This document shows positions 1 to 10,454 of a stretch of DNA of 64,000 bases, piece after piece. Every line of letters starts with the position of its first letter. Position 1 is the first letter of the stretch. A program made the translations under genes and the position numbers. The notes beneath the pieces were generated by a model that was not told where the DNA came from, ran no database searches, and worked only from the letters and a program-made list of their open reading frames with translations. Where the stretch lies: the NCBI GenBank assembly GCA_032716605.1, contig CM064545.1:7932141-7996140 (forward strand), written 5' to 3'. The stretch is from Paralithodes platypus (taxonomy: Eukaryota; Arthropoda; Malacostraca; Decapoda; Lithodidae).

Positions 1-138
1 ATAATTTGATGCAGTTTAGAGTCCATTTATTAATTTTCACCTGTGTATTTAAGATCTTGTTTAATATGCGATGATAGTGTGTTGTTAGTGAAATGTTCAG
101 GCCCCCACCTCCACAACTACCATTAACATAACCAACAA

Positions 139-340
139 TTGCACTACCCCCTTATTACCACCACTCTCGCTACAAATATAACCATTACGATTTTCACCTC
201 CAGCACCACTACCACACCAACCACAGCCACCATCAACATTACTACCACCACCGCCACCAATGCTAACACTATCATTATCATCATTACTACTACCACAACC
301 ACAATTACCATCATTATTTCCGTCGCCTCTATAACGTAAT
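139..340. repeat. ACC/ATT-rich trinucleotide low-complexity tract
   Basis: An imperfect trinucleotide tract made of ACC, ATT and ACT units. It opens threonine-, isoleucine-, glycine- and valine-rich frames on both strands that I regard as artefacts of composition. The following bases to about 890 hold no convincing gene. Confidence 0.8.
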
Positions 341-710
341 AGTAGTAGGGGTAGACCGATTTTGGTGATGGAAAACATATGGATTTCCCACGATTCCTCT
401 TATCTGGCAGTCCCTCGATTGCTGGTTGATTTGATTTTGTCCCAGACGCATGGGGTATCAGATTAGTCCTAATTACACAACACATTCATTGGCCAGGGTA
501 TGTGTGGGTTGCTCCAACAACACATGGTTGTTGTGGGATTATTGTGTTATGTTTGTTTTGACGTAACCCACGGACTATGGATGGTTGAGATAATTCTCAT
601 GATACGTTGGTTTTGTTTTTGGGGGGTTGTACTGAAACCGAGAAAAGTATACCGAATTGTAGAAATTAAGTTCTTACATTGTTTGTTGTGTGCTTTGCTC
701 GTTTCTAGGT

Positions 711-1395
711 GTGTTCGAAGCAGGCATTATTGAAGGTGATGCCGTAGGGGTATAAATGTTCATTGACAACATCACATATCACAATGGCCAAGGAAATGTA
801 TCCAATGAAAAAAAAAAAAAAAAAATCAACACTAACACATCAATATCGAAAACACCATCAACGCCAACACCTTCGTATGCCCTCCAACCTCACCAAGCAA
901 GTTGTTGTTGTTGTTGTTGTTGTTCCTCAAGCTGCCTGGCCGAACAGCCCCAAGGCCCCGAATAAGGCCAAGGCCATAATCGAGCGCCCCCAAAGAACCC
1001 TCCCTGCCGACCACAATAAAGCCTGGGTGACCGAAGCCACTCCATGGCGGGGAGCTAAGGAGGGTGCGGAAACGCCCAGGAAACCAAAGCCCCACCCAGG
1101 GCCCTGTGCCCCTCAGCAATTATGAAGAGAAAGTTGAGGGGCAAACGAAAAATGTGACGCTTTGGCTTCCAATCATGGTAGATTGGGAGGTCAATCCACG
1201 GAAGAGACGCCATCACTTGAGATCTAGAAAATATATAAGTAAAAGGAACAGTCAGAGTAAGCTATGGGTATGGCAGAGATCGCTCAGTTCTCACTCTGAT
1301 AGACCAGCCCATCACCAGTGCAAGTGAGCTGGTATTATTGGAGGTGATGCTGTAGGGAAATATTAAGTATTGACAACAACAGATTTCACACAATT
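711..1395. repeat. About 65-bp imperfect direct repeat bracketing a LINE-tail region
   Basis: Bases 711-785 and 1329-1395 share an imperfect match (GGCATTATTGAAGGTGATG versus GGTATTATTGGAGGTGATG, then TTGACAACA and a CACA-rich end). The roughly 540 bp between them carries an A-run near 812-826 and the LINE 3' tail at 893-1015. This could be a tandem duplication later opened by an insertion, or the ends of an unrecognised element. Nothing coding is supported here. Confidence 0.4.
893..1015 (-). mobile_element. LINE 3' terminus ending in (CAA)n, copy 1
   Basis: Read on the minus strand, the sequence encodes the end of a reading frame (ALFGALGLFGQAA, then stop) followed at once by a (CAA)n tail, which is the (TTG)n at 900-924 on the plus strand. 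The same C-terminus and tail recur at 2311-2720. A short tandem repeat directly after the last stop codon is typical of several non-LTR retrotransposon clades. Only the last 100 bp or so are recognisable. Confidence 0.55.
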
Positions 1396-1444
1396 ATTAT
1401 AGTAAAATAAATAAATAAATAAAAACATATAGCCTACCGATATA

Positions 1445-1454
1445 TATAGGCTAC

Positions 1455-1486
<32 letters not shown>

Positions 1487-1493
1487 ATATATG
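1445..1493. repeat. (AT)n microsatellite
   Basis: Alternating AT with short interruptions. It abuts the dispersed repeat at 1494-1690, the same arrangement as at 22345-22606 in inverted orientation, so the microsatellite is probably part of that dispersed element. Confidence 0.85.
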
Positions 1494-1690
1494 TTAGTAA
1501 AGCCAGGTAATACATTTTCTTTAAGGCATACAAGGTTAAAAGAAGTAGCAATTTCAGCATTAAAAAATGTATTATTCAGGGTTTCAATATATCTAATCAA
1601 TCTTCTTTGAGGTTCAGTAAGAAGGTGAATAAGGTTTGCAAAGTTCATGGTGGTCCAACGTTTCGCTAGACATCTAGCATTATCAAGGAA
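1494..1690 (-). mobile_element. Dispersed AT-linked repeat, possible Penelope-like N-terminal coding fragment (copy 1)
   Basis: The reverse complement of this stretch matches 22345-22543 closely over nearly 200 bp, and both copies end in a long (AT)n run. The minus-strand translation contains FANLIHLLTEPQRR and LNAEIATSFNLVCLKE, and the other copy gives the same peptides in two frames, so the repeat was once coding. The style (short helical segments, then an AT tail) is compatible with the N-terminal part of a Penelope-like element, but I cannot prove the family. Confidence 0.45.
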
Positions 1691-1750
1691 TTATTAAACT
1701 ACTCAATACTACCCGTCATCTGTTTGAAACACCAGCCTCAGAGTGCTAAA

Positions 1751-1948
1751 GAGACCTACATCGTAAGCATACGCTCATTCTCTTACGGAATCGTTATAAT
1801 GATCGGGAGCTCACTACGAAAAAACTTCGTAAAAAATATTAAAAGAAAAATGAATTAGAACTACTAAAAGCAATGCTTCCCATTGTGTGGATGTTCAAAG
1901 CGTGGGTGTGCCCACAGACGCTGCTGTGCCTAGCGCCATTCGTCCTTC
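1751..1948 (+). repeat. DIRS C left inverted terminal repeat segment
   Basis: This is the inverted partner of 18588-18780: GAGACCTACATCGTAAGC here corresponds to the complement at the other side, and the match runs to the CGCCATTCGTCCTTC end. A more diverged relationship with the B element ITRs is visible through a shared core containing ACGAAAAAACTT. The copy seems to begin abruptly at about 1735, next to the AT-linked repeat. Confidence 0.7.
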
Positions 1949-2310
1949 GCACTCTGGGGCCCGTTGCGGAAGGAAGTGCGTTTGCCGACCTCTCTTCATT
2001 CTGCATTCTACGGTCTTTACTAGAGAGTCTTGCTCATTTGTATTATCTGAGATGTTCTAGAATAGGTTTAGATTAGATAAGTAGGGTGTCCCCATTGGCA
2101 CGGCCCTTAGGAGTATGTTTTTATATGGGAGATTAGGCTGGCGTCCCCTCGTTCGCCTGTGAACTTGGCCGCCATAGTTTTTGTATTTTGTGCTCTCAGG
2201 TTAGCCTAACTAGTTATTTAGCAGGCTTATTGATCCAGGGTACCGCTTTTCGGCTACCTTTCTGGTAGGCTAAGCGTTTTTGTATTCGTTGGCAGACTCC
2301 TATAGTTTAA
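1949..2310 (+). other. 5' leader of DIRS C, non-coding
   Basis: Bases to about 2075 resemble the reverse complement of 11640-11760 (around TTTACT, GCTCATTTGTAT and GGTTTAGA), so they belong to the DIRS 5' leader. No gene is seen. Confidence 0.45.
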
Positions 2311-2720
2311 GAGTTGTTGTTGTTGTTGTTGTTCCCTAAGCTGCCTGGCCGAACAGCCCCGAGTCCCTGAGAAAGGCCATGGCCACGATCGGGCTTTCCC
2401 ACAGAGCTCTCATTGAGTGTAGATTGTGTTGTTGGCGTAAGTGGTTGTGTGAAATGCAGTCTTCTATGATGTGTTTAATGGTATGGGGTGCTGTGTTACA
2501 TCCCGGGCAGGCGTCGACAACGGAGTCATCCAGTCTCTTCTGATAGCTCAGGAGAGCTGGATGGTGTCCGCATCTCAGCCTGGCCAGGTGGACAGGAGTT
2601 GCTTCACGTGGTGAAGAGCTTTCTATAGTTTTTCTGCGTCGTCCCTTCTATGCGAGCTGTTCGTTGTGATGAGGTTGGCTACTGGTTTCTTCCTGGAGGT
2701 AAGAGTGTTCCTGTGTCGTC
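2311..2720 (-). pseudogene. C-terminus of a non-LTR retrotransposon polyprotein with (CAA)n tail, copy 2
   Basis: On the minus strand one open frame from about 2630 to 2340 reads through LARLRCGHHPALLSYQKRL, a zinc-binding-like CPGC with a following H and C (CPGCNTAPHTIKHIIEDC), and ends LFGQAA-stop, followed directly by a (CAA)n tail at 2312-2332. The Cys-Cys-His-Cys cluster after RNase-H-like text is usual at the C-terminus of jockey, R1 and I-type LINE ORF2 proteins. The 5' part is missing, so this is a 5'-truncated copy lying inside the DIRS C leader. Confidence 0.65.
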
Positions 2721-2759
2721 GTGCTGCTTGCCCTAGGCCTAGTGGCCAGCCTCGATGTA

Positions 2760-3470
2760 TGGGTGTTTTATTGCTAGGTTGTATTATTATTATTAATTGT
2801 TAATTTTAATAATTGTAGCTATAAGATGTGACCTTCACTTTCATGACTAATTTATTATTAATGAAAGGAAGGTGTCAGGAGACGTCCTGGCAATTATAAA
2901 TATCTACGTGTTGTGTTGGGCTATCTTGTTGCAAACAAGTTAGAAAACACAAAGGGTTTGGTTCAACTCTTCTGGCGGAAAATAGCCGAGTGCTATGTTT
3001 ACCGAAGGCTCTCTACGGTGGGCTAGAGTAATGATCCAAGTAAGCCGTTCGTGGTCGAGCGTCAGAACTATAATTCCCGGCGGAAGGGGAAGGCTTCCAA
3101 ACGGGATTTCGGCTCAGCCGGAATGACTCTCCTATATTAAAAATATCCTCGCGCGGCGGGGAAGACTTCTAATTCATCGTCACAGCGGAAGAGTCAATTA
3201 ATCCGTCAGCGGGACGGGTGAGTTTAGTTTACAGAGCTCCGTCAGTGAGGCGAGGAAATAATGTTAACAATACATTCAATAGGAAGGATAACTTAGATAT
3301 AGGCAAGTGATAAGGATTATCATGGATAAGTAGTCTTAATACCTTCAAGAGAAAACCAAAGAGTGGTTTTCCAGAAGGGTACGAAGGAAAATTAGAGTAG
3401 TAGTGTGCTAAATCTAATTTTCCAGCGTATTCGAGGTATATAACGTGTGTGAATGTCTTGCATTATCCTT
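2760..3470 (+). other. Non-coding stretch of the DIRS C leader
   Basis: No convincing gene. The sequence becomes GC-richer towards 3000-3250 (motifs such as CCGGCGG and GCGCGGCGGGG), similar in style to the leader of element B at 10500-11600. Confidence 0.4.
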
Positions 3471-3477
3471 ATGAGCA

Positions 3478-3783
3478 TTGATTCTTGGAATTTTCTTTCC
3501 AGATCGCACACTTCTACCTCTGCAACGCGCCCCAGAATGGGGGCCGATCCCGGCGGGGGGGTTAGTAATCATGCAATACGTTACCTTATGTACGACATCG
3601 ACATGCATGAACGTTCTGATCTTTAGCAATAAACTATGTATAAAGTGCGTAACATGTCTTGATCACTCTAGGGGACTTTGGCTGTCTAAGAGATGTGGTG
3701 TATGTACTCGACTTTGTGATGGATTATTGAATCACAAAGAAGCAGCGTGTCAAGTGGCCCTATCAACTATACTATTGGTTTGA
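3478..3783 (+). pseudogene. N-terminal gag fragment of DIRS C (Cys-rich motif)
   Basis: About 100 residues. The core, LCIKCVTCLDHS then KRCGVCTRLCDGLLNH, matches the N-terminal gag of element B (LCIRCVKCLDRA then RTCPVCSDLFEEWLAG at about 10250-10150, minus strand). The shared pattern is C-x2-C-x2-C-L-D, a 10-13 residue gap, then C-x2-C, so this looks like a zinc-binding module of the DIRS gag. The frame is cut near 3757 where element B begins. The continuation resumes at 12087, where the frame opens with AHKALQCDDEALWDYLL, and the two edges share the bases GTGGCCC. The start is uncertain; no close partner outside DIRS gag is recognised. Confidence 0.65.
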
Positions 3784-3828
3784 TTCCCGAAGGGAAGTAG
3801 AGAACTAATATTTAGTAGGGGCCGCGAA

Positions 3829-4124
3829 ATCATTGACGATGTTGCCTATTAGTATAATAGTCTCCATTCAACACCCACGTCGGTCGTTTGAATCAACCGC
3901 CGCGAGGAAGAAAAAGAGTCATCTTCATAAGTGCAATGCTACTGCTCTTATGGTGTCGTCATAGATCGGGTACCCACTACGAAAAAACTTTCGTAAGAAA
4001 TAAGAGAATATAAATGGAAAAATTAAACACTTAAACACTGTTATCAACAAGCTTCCCACATTCGGTGAATTTTCTTGTGTTGTGGCTTCTTACCGCCTCT
4101 CGCCAAGCGCACAATTCGTCCTTC
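3829..4124 (-). repeat. DIRS B inverted terminal repeat, 3' side of its gag
   Basis: This 296-bp block is an inverted near-copy of 11765-12060, running from the GACGATGTTGCC end to the CACAATTCGTCCTTC end. It includes a self-complementary core (CTACGAAAAAACTTTCGTA). Confidence 0.85.
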
Positions 4125-4192
4125 ACTGATATATCAAGATAAAAACCTCAAAATATCACGCGAATGGGAAGGGGATGGCTGGGAGGGCCCTC

Positions 4193-4294
4193 ATCGTCAA
4201 TGATCCCGGGGCCTCTACTAAATATTAGGTTTTCTCTACTTCCCTTCGGGAATCAAATCTATAATTTAATAGTGGCCCCTTCATCATTGACGAT
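4193..4294. repeat. Palindromic internal complementary region of DIRS B
   Basis: The block starts ATCGTCAATGAT and ends ATCATTGACGAT. Its two arms, about 40-45 bases each (containing GGGGCC, TATTAGGTTTT and the complements), pair around a short centre near CTTCCCTTCGGG. DIRS elements carry such an internal complementary region that matches the outer ends of both ITRs and is thought to template circle formation. The equivalent in C is at 18350-18450. Confidence 0.65.
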
Positions 4295-5251
4295 GTTGCC
4301 TGAATTCCAAGACTGGAGGGGGACATTCGCAATAATATCGTATCCTCAGTACCTGCAGGTTTAAGTCAAGAATCTTTATAACAGGAAAAGAGATTTTATT
4401 TTTGTATGCATACAATAAAAAAGATATAAAATATGAAAGAGTGTGAGCAGTGCGTTGCTTCAAAGAAGCCTGCTCCAACAACATAGTCCTCTTACATGAG
4501 GTGTTTGTTGTAAAACATGATACCTAGAGTTAATTAAAAAAAAAATCATCACTTTAACCCGGAACCTGGGCTGATCTCAGCTTGTTCCTTAGGTCCATCT
4601 ATTGAGTCACTTCGACCAATACCAATACTTCTCAATCTAGTGCAAACTAGAATAGAAACCTTAATTTTACATATACAATTAGTGTAAACAATTTTTATTA
4701 TTCATAAAATACATGAGCTTTAAATAAGCTTTCAAAAACATATAATGATTAAACTAGTTTTAATAACTAAACAATGTTTTCCCTAGAGCTTCTTAGCTCG
4801 TACACATATCCTTGGGCTTGGCCCGGCGTAAGCCATGCCTAGCTTGCCCTGCATTAACTTGTAATCCTGCGGAAGGGGGTTCTTCTCATGTACTGGGATC
4901 CACATATCCCCCCCCCCCCTTTTCCCTAAGCCAAAATGGGCGTACACATCACAGTACCAATGCCTAACGTCTGGAATACAAGTAAAAACCAAAAGAGAGA
5001 GAGTGCCTTCATTCGGATCTCGAGAAAAAGAGGTTGGGAATAAACTGAAAATCGAATTTCTAAAAGAGATAACCACATGCAATTAATGTCTGCAAAGAGG
5101 GCACCTTCGCTGATCACCACCGACTCCAGCCAAATTGGCGTAGAGTAAACACAATGTATGTACACAGATTAAACTTCATTGCACCAGATAATCAGCCGGC
5201 TATACCAGTTTGTCCGCCGGGGGAGTGGGGATGCCATAAAGTGTTTCTAGC

Positions 5252-5487
5252 TTAACCATCTCCGACATATGACGCGATTTTGAGCCTATTAGGGATACTT
5301 TAAAAGCCTTTGTTGCCATCAGGGGTACTTAGAAACCTTTAGTTTAGTTACTTCAACCTCTGCAGTTGTCTTTGAGTTAGCTGTGGGCAGAAAACTAATT
5401 TTGGAGAGGTAATTATAGGAGTGAGAGAACTCTGTTTCTTATTGCAAATCTGGCAACCTCTGCGTCATATGAGCGTGAAAGGGTTAA
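5252..5487. mobile_element. TTAA-flanked MITE, copy 1 (piggyBac-like ends)
   Basis: 236 bp from TTAA to TTAA with imperfect terminal inverted repeats: TTAACCATCTCCGACATATG at the left, and at the right the complement of TTAACCCTTTCACGCTCATA. The internal sequence is almost identical to 34181-34415 and 38684-38918. A TTAA target and ends starting CCC are typical of piggyBac-type elements. No coding capacity. It lies inside DIRS B. Confidence 0.85.
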
Positions 5488-5764
5488 GATGATCACGCAA
5501 GACCCATGCAACCACTTTGACGGTAGCCATGATCGGTCTTGACCATGTCCCCTCCACCGGCGTCCGAGACTGGACATGTAAGATCATTCTGAACTTAAAC
5601 CTGTACAACTTAAATAAACCGTTTACTACCACTTCGAGGTCAGAGATAGCTCAGGGTCAGCGCGGCTGGCCAAACTACATTAACCCTTCTTTAGCGGCGC
5701 GCATCATATGTCCAGTGAAAAAATTTGGACTATGTGGCGGCTCACAACATAAGTCGTGTGGCAT

Positions 5765-6165
5765 TTTCAGCACGTAATGTTGCTGAGAGAGAGAGACAAG
5801 TGGTGGCAGGAGAGTAGCGAGCGTATGACTGCTCCAGACCACCGCGGTGGACCAACTGACATGAATCCCACCCTCCTCCACCCTCTCACACTCGCTACAC
5901 AGTGAATTGTTTAGGGAAAGTACCGAATTACATGGTTTTTGCACTCGTGTTGCGCGATTGTTGCAAGAGAACTAGCGGTCATACAAGGATCGTTGGGGGG
6001 TCATTGGAAAGCTCTGTTTATGCCTTTTCAGGGATAGATACTTGTTTTACGCTCTGGATCTTATTTAGGCATGAAAATGATCACATAAACAGCCCTATTT
6101 TGGGTAAAAACACCCCGCTGGTGGCTACATATTATTTACCGCCTAGGCCGCTCGTTAGGTGTTAA
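5765..6165 (+). repeat. 400-bp inverted copy of 18780-19180
   Basis: Starting at GCATTTTCAGCA and ending at GGTGTTAAGA, the reverse complement aligns along its whole length with 18780-19180, sharing for example GCACTCGTGTTGC, GGGATAGATACTTGTTTTAC and TTACCGCCTAGGCC. It probably represents the outer part of the ITR of a C-type DIRS element, now located inside B. The 1.4 kb that follows (6170-7550) has no gene that I can support. Confidence 0.7.
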
Positions 6166-6169
6166 GAAT

Positions 6170-7550
6170 CGAAAGCCTCTAGTCGAAGCCGGCAGGAAGC
6201 AGGAGTAACCAGTGAACCAAAAAGGAACTGAAAGTGACTCCGGATCCCCCTCGTAAATGACTTTGTCGGAACTACAGAGAAGGGAGGGGGGGGGAGCTGA
6301 CACGTTTGGAAAGCTGTTGGCGAGACAGACAACAGGTCAGAGAGAGCCCTAAAAGTCTTGAGGACTGCTGCCAGTGCTAATTTGTCTGGAGTCTTACATA
6401 AAGTATGAAACTGATTGGCTGAATGCTTTAGCCTCTGTCGGATCGACCTAGGCCGCCATAGTCCACATGCACGAGGAGAACGTGGTAGTAATGAGTGGTG
6501 AATTCTAAATTTTGAAGAAACTGAATTGAAAGAAAAGGAATGAGAGCGTCCATTATGGTGTTAACCTATCACCCAGGGGACCAAAGGGAGAATGAGTCTT
6601 ATCACACTAAAAAACAGGGGCGAGAGGGGGAAGTAGAATAACTGTTCCGTCCCCCAGTGACTGTCATTAGAGCATGGGCCTGCTGCTGAGCTGCCCCTGA
6701 CTCGAGTAATTGGGCTACATTAAAAATCATTCCGTTACGTGGGCACAACTCGATTGAGCATATGGAGAGAGGCAAAATCTCCTGTAATATTGTGTTGGGG
6801 GTGAACCCACCCGCCGGGACGAATCGTCTACTCTGGCGGCGGGAACTCAACCAGAAAGTGCAAGACCCGGCATAGCTTAAGATGCCTAAAAACATTTGAA
6901 CTAGAGAGAACCAATACTTGTTCGTGTTGCGCCGCACATAACGTACACTGGGGACACCCTGGGGAATCGACAAGTGTAACTGAAGGAAAAAAAACCCAGA
7001 GGTGTAGCCGCCCCCAAACTAGAGCACACATATTCGCTGAATAGTAATACATCCTACTGAAGATACCAGGGTAGCCGCCTGCCGGCGGACGGTTGTATTC
7101 GATCATAATTTGTCTGAGATAAAGTCAATGTTAGTCAGAAGCCTTTTCCTTTGCGTGTCCGCCCCGGGGTTAGCGGTGTTCGCATACCTCCCCTGGACTG
7201 GCGATCACGTGCCTACTAGGTTTCGTTGTATCCCATCCCTTATCCAGAAGGTTGTATCATTCTGTACACAGCGCCGGGTGAGGCAGAGCTTCGCGACTCA
7301 TTTTTCCGGCTTTGTGCTTGCGTGTACCGGCGCAGTCCGGTCGTGCAGAAGACATAAGGTGGCGCTGCCAACCCTTGGGAACAAACACTAAGTCCAACTT
7401 CGGAACCCTATTGCACTAGCACGGCTGAGGGAGAGAGGAGGACGTAGGGTGGTAGAAAAAGACTGCTACTACAAGTCATAAAAGCACTCTAAAAAATAAT
7501 CTCGTAACTGGGGCATTGACCAACCGTCCGCTGGCAGCTGCACCATTTGG
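6170..7550. other. No recognisable gene
   Basis: Several open frames of 90-125 codons exist on both strands but none has a recognisable domain. A GGCGGC-rich patch and the occasional PAGG peptide resemble the DIRS gag leader style. I see no RT or recombinase motif here, which is the position where the pol of element B would be expected. Confidence 0.4.
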
Positions 7551-7556
7551 GGAGAC

Positions 7557-10454
7557 TTATTGCGGGGTCTCTACATTAAATTTAAACATCACCTTAACAT
7601 CTCTCTCTGTCTGGTCATCAAAAAGCTTTGCGGTCAAGACCGGAGAGAACAAAATTCTATAATAAGCATTCTTAGGTAATCCCTGAGCCATACCGAGTCT
7701 GAGTAGCTGTCGTGATCTGACTGCCTCAAATAAGGCTGCTCGGATCTCTGTGATAGTTCGAGTCGGGGAAGGGAGGAGATACTGTTGAAAAGCTTTGACT
7801 AATTCCTCCTTCCACCGTGGGGGGTCTGGCATGGGTCTAGCAATAGCCAGGGCCGTATCCCTAGTTAACAGGAAACTAATAAACTTTCTATAGGCATTAT
7901 CTCTTACCAGAAATTCCTGTTGGAGTTCAATAGGTTCCGGAGCAATAAAGGGCAGGGGAAAATCCTCTGCTGTTAACTGAGGGGGCTATGAGGAAATAAA
8001 AAATAGGTAGCGGGACCCCACCCGGTTGTTGATGCAGCCAGTCAAACTCGGTAATGGGGGGAGGTGGAACTGGGGACAAAGGGTTGTATGTAATATCTAT
8101 CGCAAATTGCTGAAGTTCCCGATCCCACGTTACCCATGGGCCATCGCCCATCTCACCCAGATTCAGCTCCCTCTGGTCTCGGTGGGGACCACATCTGTTA
8201 AACTTGAGAGAAGGCTCTCTCCACTGATAAAGAGAATGACATCCATTAATGCCACAACATTCATTACAATCAGGGCAAAAAGGGGTGTCTGGGTAAGGAG
8301 GGTCTTGGACCGGGGTATCCGGCAGAAAGGGAGTCAGTTGGCCAGGATTATATACAAAATACCGATATAACTAGCAGGATCAGGTCTAGCATAGATAGGG
8401 ACCTGTAACACTTTACCCTGAGCATTTTTTGCTCTAAAGACCTGTCGTCTGTTGACTTCTATTGCCCACTCCACCGGCACTGGGACCTCCCCTTGTGTCG
8501 ATTTATGCCCTTCCCCTTTTGACAAAGCTGTCACCGGAAGCCAGAGCCTTTCCGGTGCGATTGGGACTTGGGATTGTGTAAGTAATTGCGGTAAAACTGG
8601 GGGGGGGAGGGGGCATAGCAGAGGAGTGCGGGGTTGTTGGGAAAATAGGATCCGGCGGACTACTGGACCATTGGTTACTGGCCAAAGAAGGGGACATATA
8701 TGGTTGAGTGTCATCGGAACCGATAGAACTATCCTGTCGTAGGCCGTCAGTCCGGGAAACCAAACTAGTGTCAATTCTAGTGGAGGGGGACCTATGGGAG
8801 GTAGAGGCAAGTAACAAATCATCCGCCGGCAATCCCTGAGTGGGCCGACCGGCGGAAGGGGGAGTTACGTTAGAGGACTGCACAACATCTGTGAACTCTG
8901 GGTTCATTAACACCGGGGTTTGAGTCGGGGACAAAGGGCGGACTACTATTTGTTCCGGCAACGAACCTGGGGTAGCACCTAAGGTCTGAGGCCAAATCTC
9001 CTTTACCGTAGTGAGAGGGATTACTGGAATAACCGGAATAGGGCCCGTAGTCAACGGGCGGATGATTACTCGTTCAGTCTCTGTCCCGGCGGAGGAGGTA
9101 GACTGATGGGGAACGCCTTCATTGACCTGAGTAGGGTGAGGCATAGGTAAACTCATAGGTGGTCCCAGTGCCTGAGTGGGGGTTTGGTCGCGTTTTATAG
9201 CACACTGACGGATCACCTTCTGTAACAAGTCATTTAGTTGTTCAGTCGTAAAACCAGGGGGTTTAGGATGTTTTGGGGGCCTAACTTGTTGGTCTGTTTG
9301 TACTAGATTTACTGTGTGTGAACTAGAACTGGGATCTAGTGCCTGACTGCTACTAGCTGTGGATGGTTGGCTCGAACTAATGGCTGGTGACTCTTGGTCG
9401 CGCGGCGTCGGTGGTTCCTGAGCGACCTCCTTAGGTTGAGACCCTGTGTTACTGCGGACAGAAGAGAACCCTGGCTGTACCCTAGATGCCGTGGATGGGC
9501 TGCCACGTAAGGCTTAGTGGTCGTAACCGTGTCTGATTTAGAGGAATAAGGAGACTGAGTAGGATTATGAGCCCTATCGTCCTTAGGAATGTGTCTGTTA
9601 GTTAAAACTAGTTTGGAACCCTGGAGCCTAACTTGTACAGATTTCCTCATTCTGGTGGCAGCTTGGGGGTGGCCGGCGTCTGCCCCGAGGAGGCCGGGGA
9701 AAAACCCTGGCATTCCCGAGGCGGGCGCCGGAGCCACCGGCCGTGTCACCGTAAGATCTACTTGTGAAGAAGCAGGGATCTCTCTAGTTATCTTAATACT
9801 CCGTGGTGGGCTAGAGAGTTTGAGGATTTTGTCTGGCAGAAACTCTGAGCTGGCCATTCTCCACAGGCGGCCCGCCGGTGGATCCGGGTGGACAGGTCCA
9901 GGACATTCCGGTGACACAGAGCGGCTCCTCTTGCATGGGGGAGAGGAGCTCTGAGCCGATGTTGTGGAGGAATTGGGAGATGCAAGGGTCAACAAGGGTA
10001 TTGGGGGGTTTTGTAACTGGGGAGCTATGTGTTCATCAAATGAATATAACTTGACCACCCTTAACTATTCCGGATTATCACATAATAATTCTATGTTAGC
10101 TACTCGAGAAGCGCATGCCATAAACTTGGTCTTAATTTCAATTAGAGTGAGCAAACAAGACGTATCTTGGCCAGCGAGCCATTCCTCAAAAAGGTCTGAA
10201 CAGACTGGACATGTGCGAGATGTCCACATGAAAAAAGCTCTGTCTAAGCATTTTACACACCTGATACACAGTCTATGCGCTGGTACCGGTACAAGAAGGC
10301 ATGATGGAGTTGAGCAGATTGTGAACAAGGGCATGATTACAGAGCCTCCTCTCCCTGGCGGGAACGTCGCAGTGGCAGGACGTCCTGGGGGTTGCCTGGA
10401 AACAGAACATATCCAGGAATCAGTGCTCATAAGGATATATAGAGAGAGCCTCAC
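7557..10454 (-). pseudogene. DIRS B gag-like protein (broken into several frames)
   Basis: Reading leftwards: an N-terminal Cys-rich module (LCIRCVKCLDRA, RTCPVCSD; about 10270-10150), a long proline/serine/threonine-rich region (10058-8503), a segment containing GPWVTWDRELQQFA (8151-7927), and a C-terminal segment containing IRAALFEAVRSRQLLRLG and ILFSPVLTAKLF (7832-7557). The last two segments match the gag of element C (GTGPWVDWEAEAHQFAS near 13750; IRVAFLEAVRACQDLR and VILSPVLTSNLA near 14160-14280), so the assignment is by mutual homology. At least four frame changes separate the segments. The role would be the structural/RNA-binding protein of the DIRS particle. No RT follows it. Confidence 0.65.

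Noticed and set aside
97..485. Gly-, Val- and Thr-rich frames on both strands
   Set aside because: Composition artefacts of a trinucleotide tract.
6602..7106. Possible third copy of the Cys-rich DIRS gag module on the minus strand
   Set aside because: There are a few Cys pairs and a PAGG peptide, but the order and spacing do not match the other two copies.
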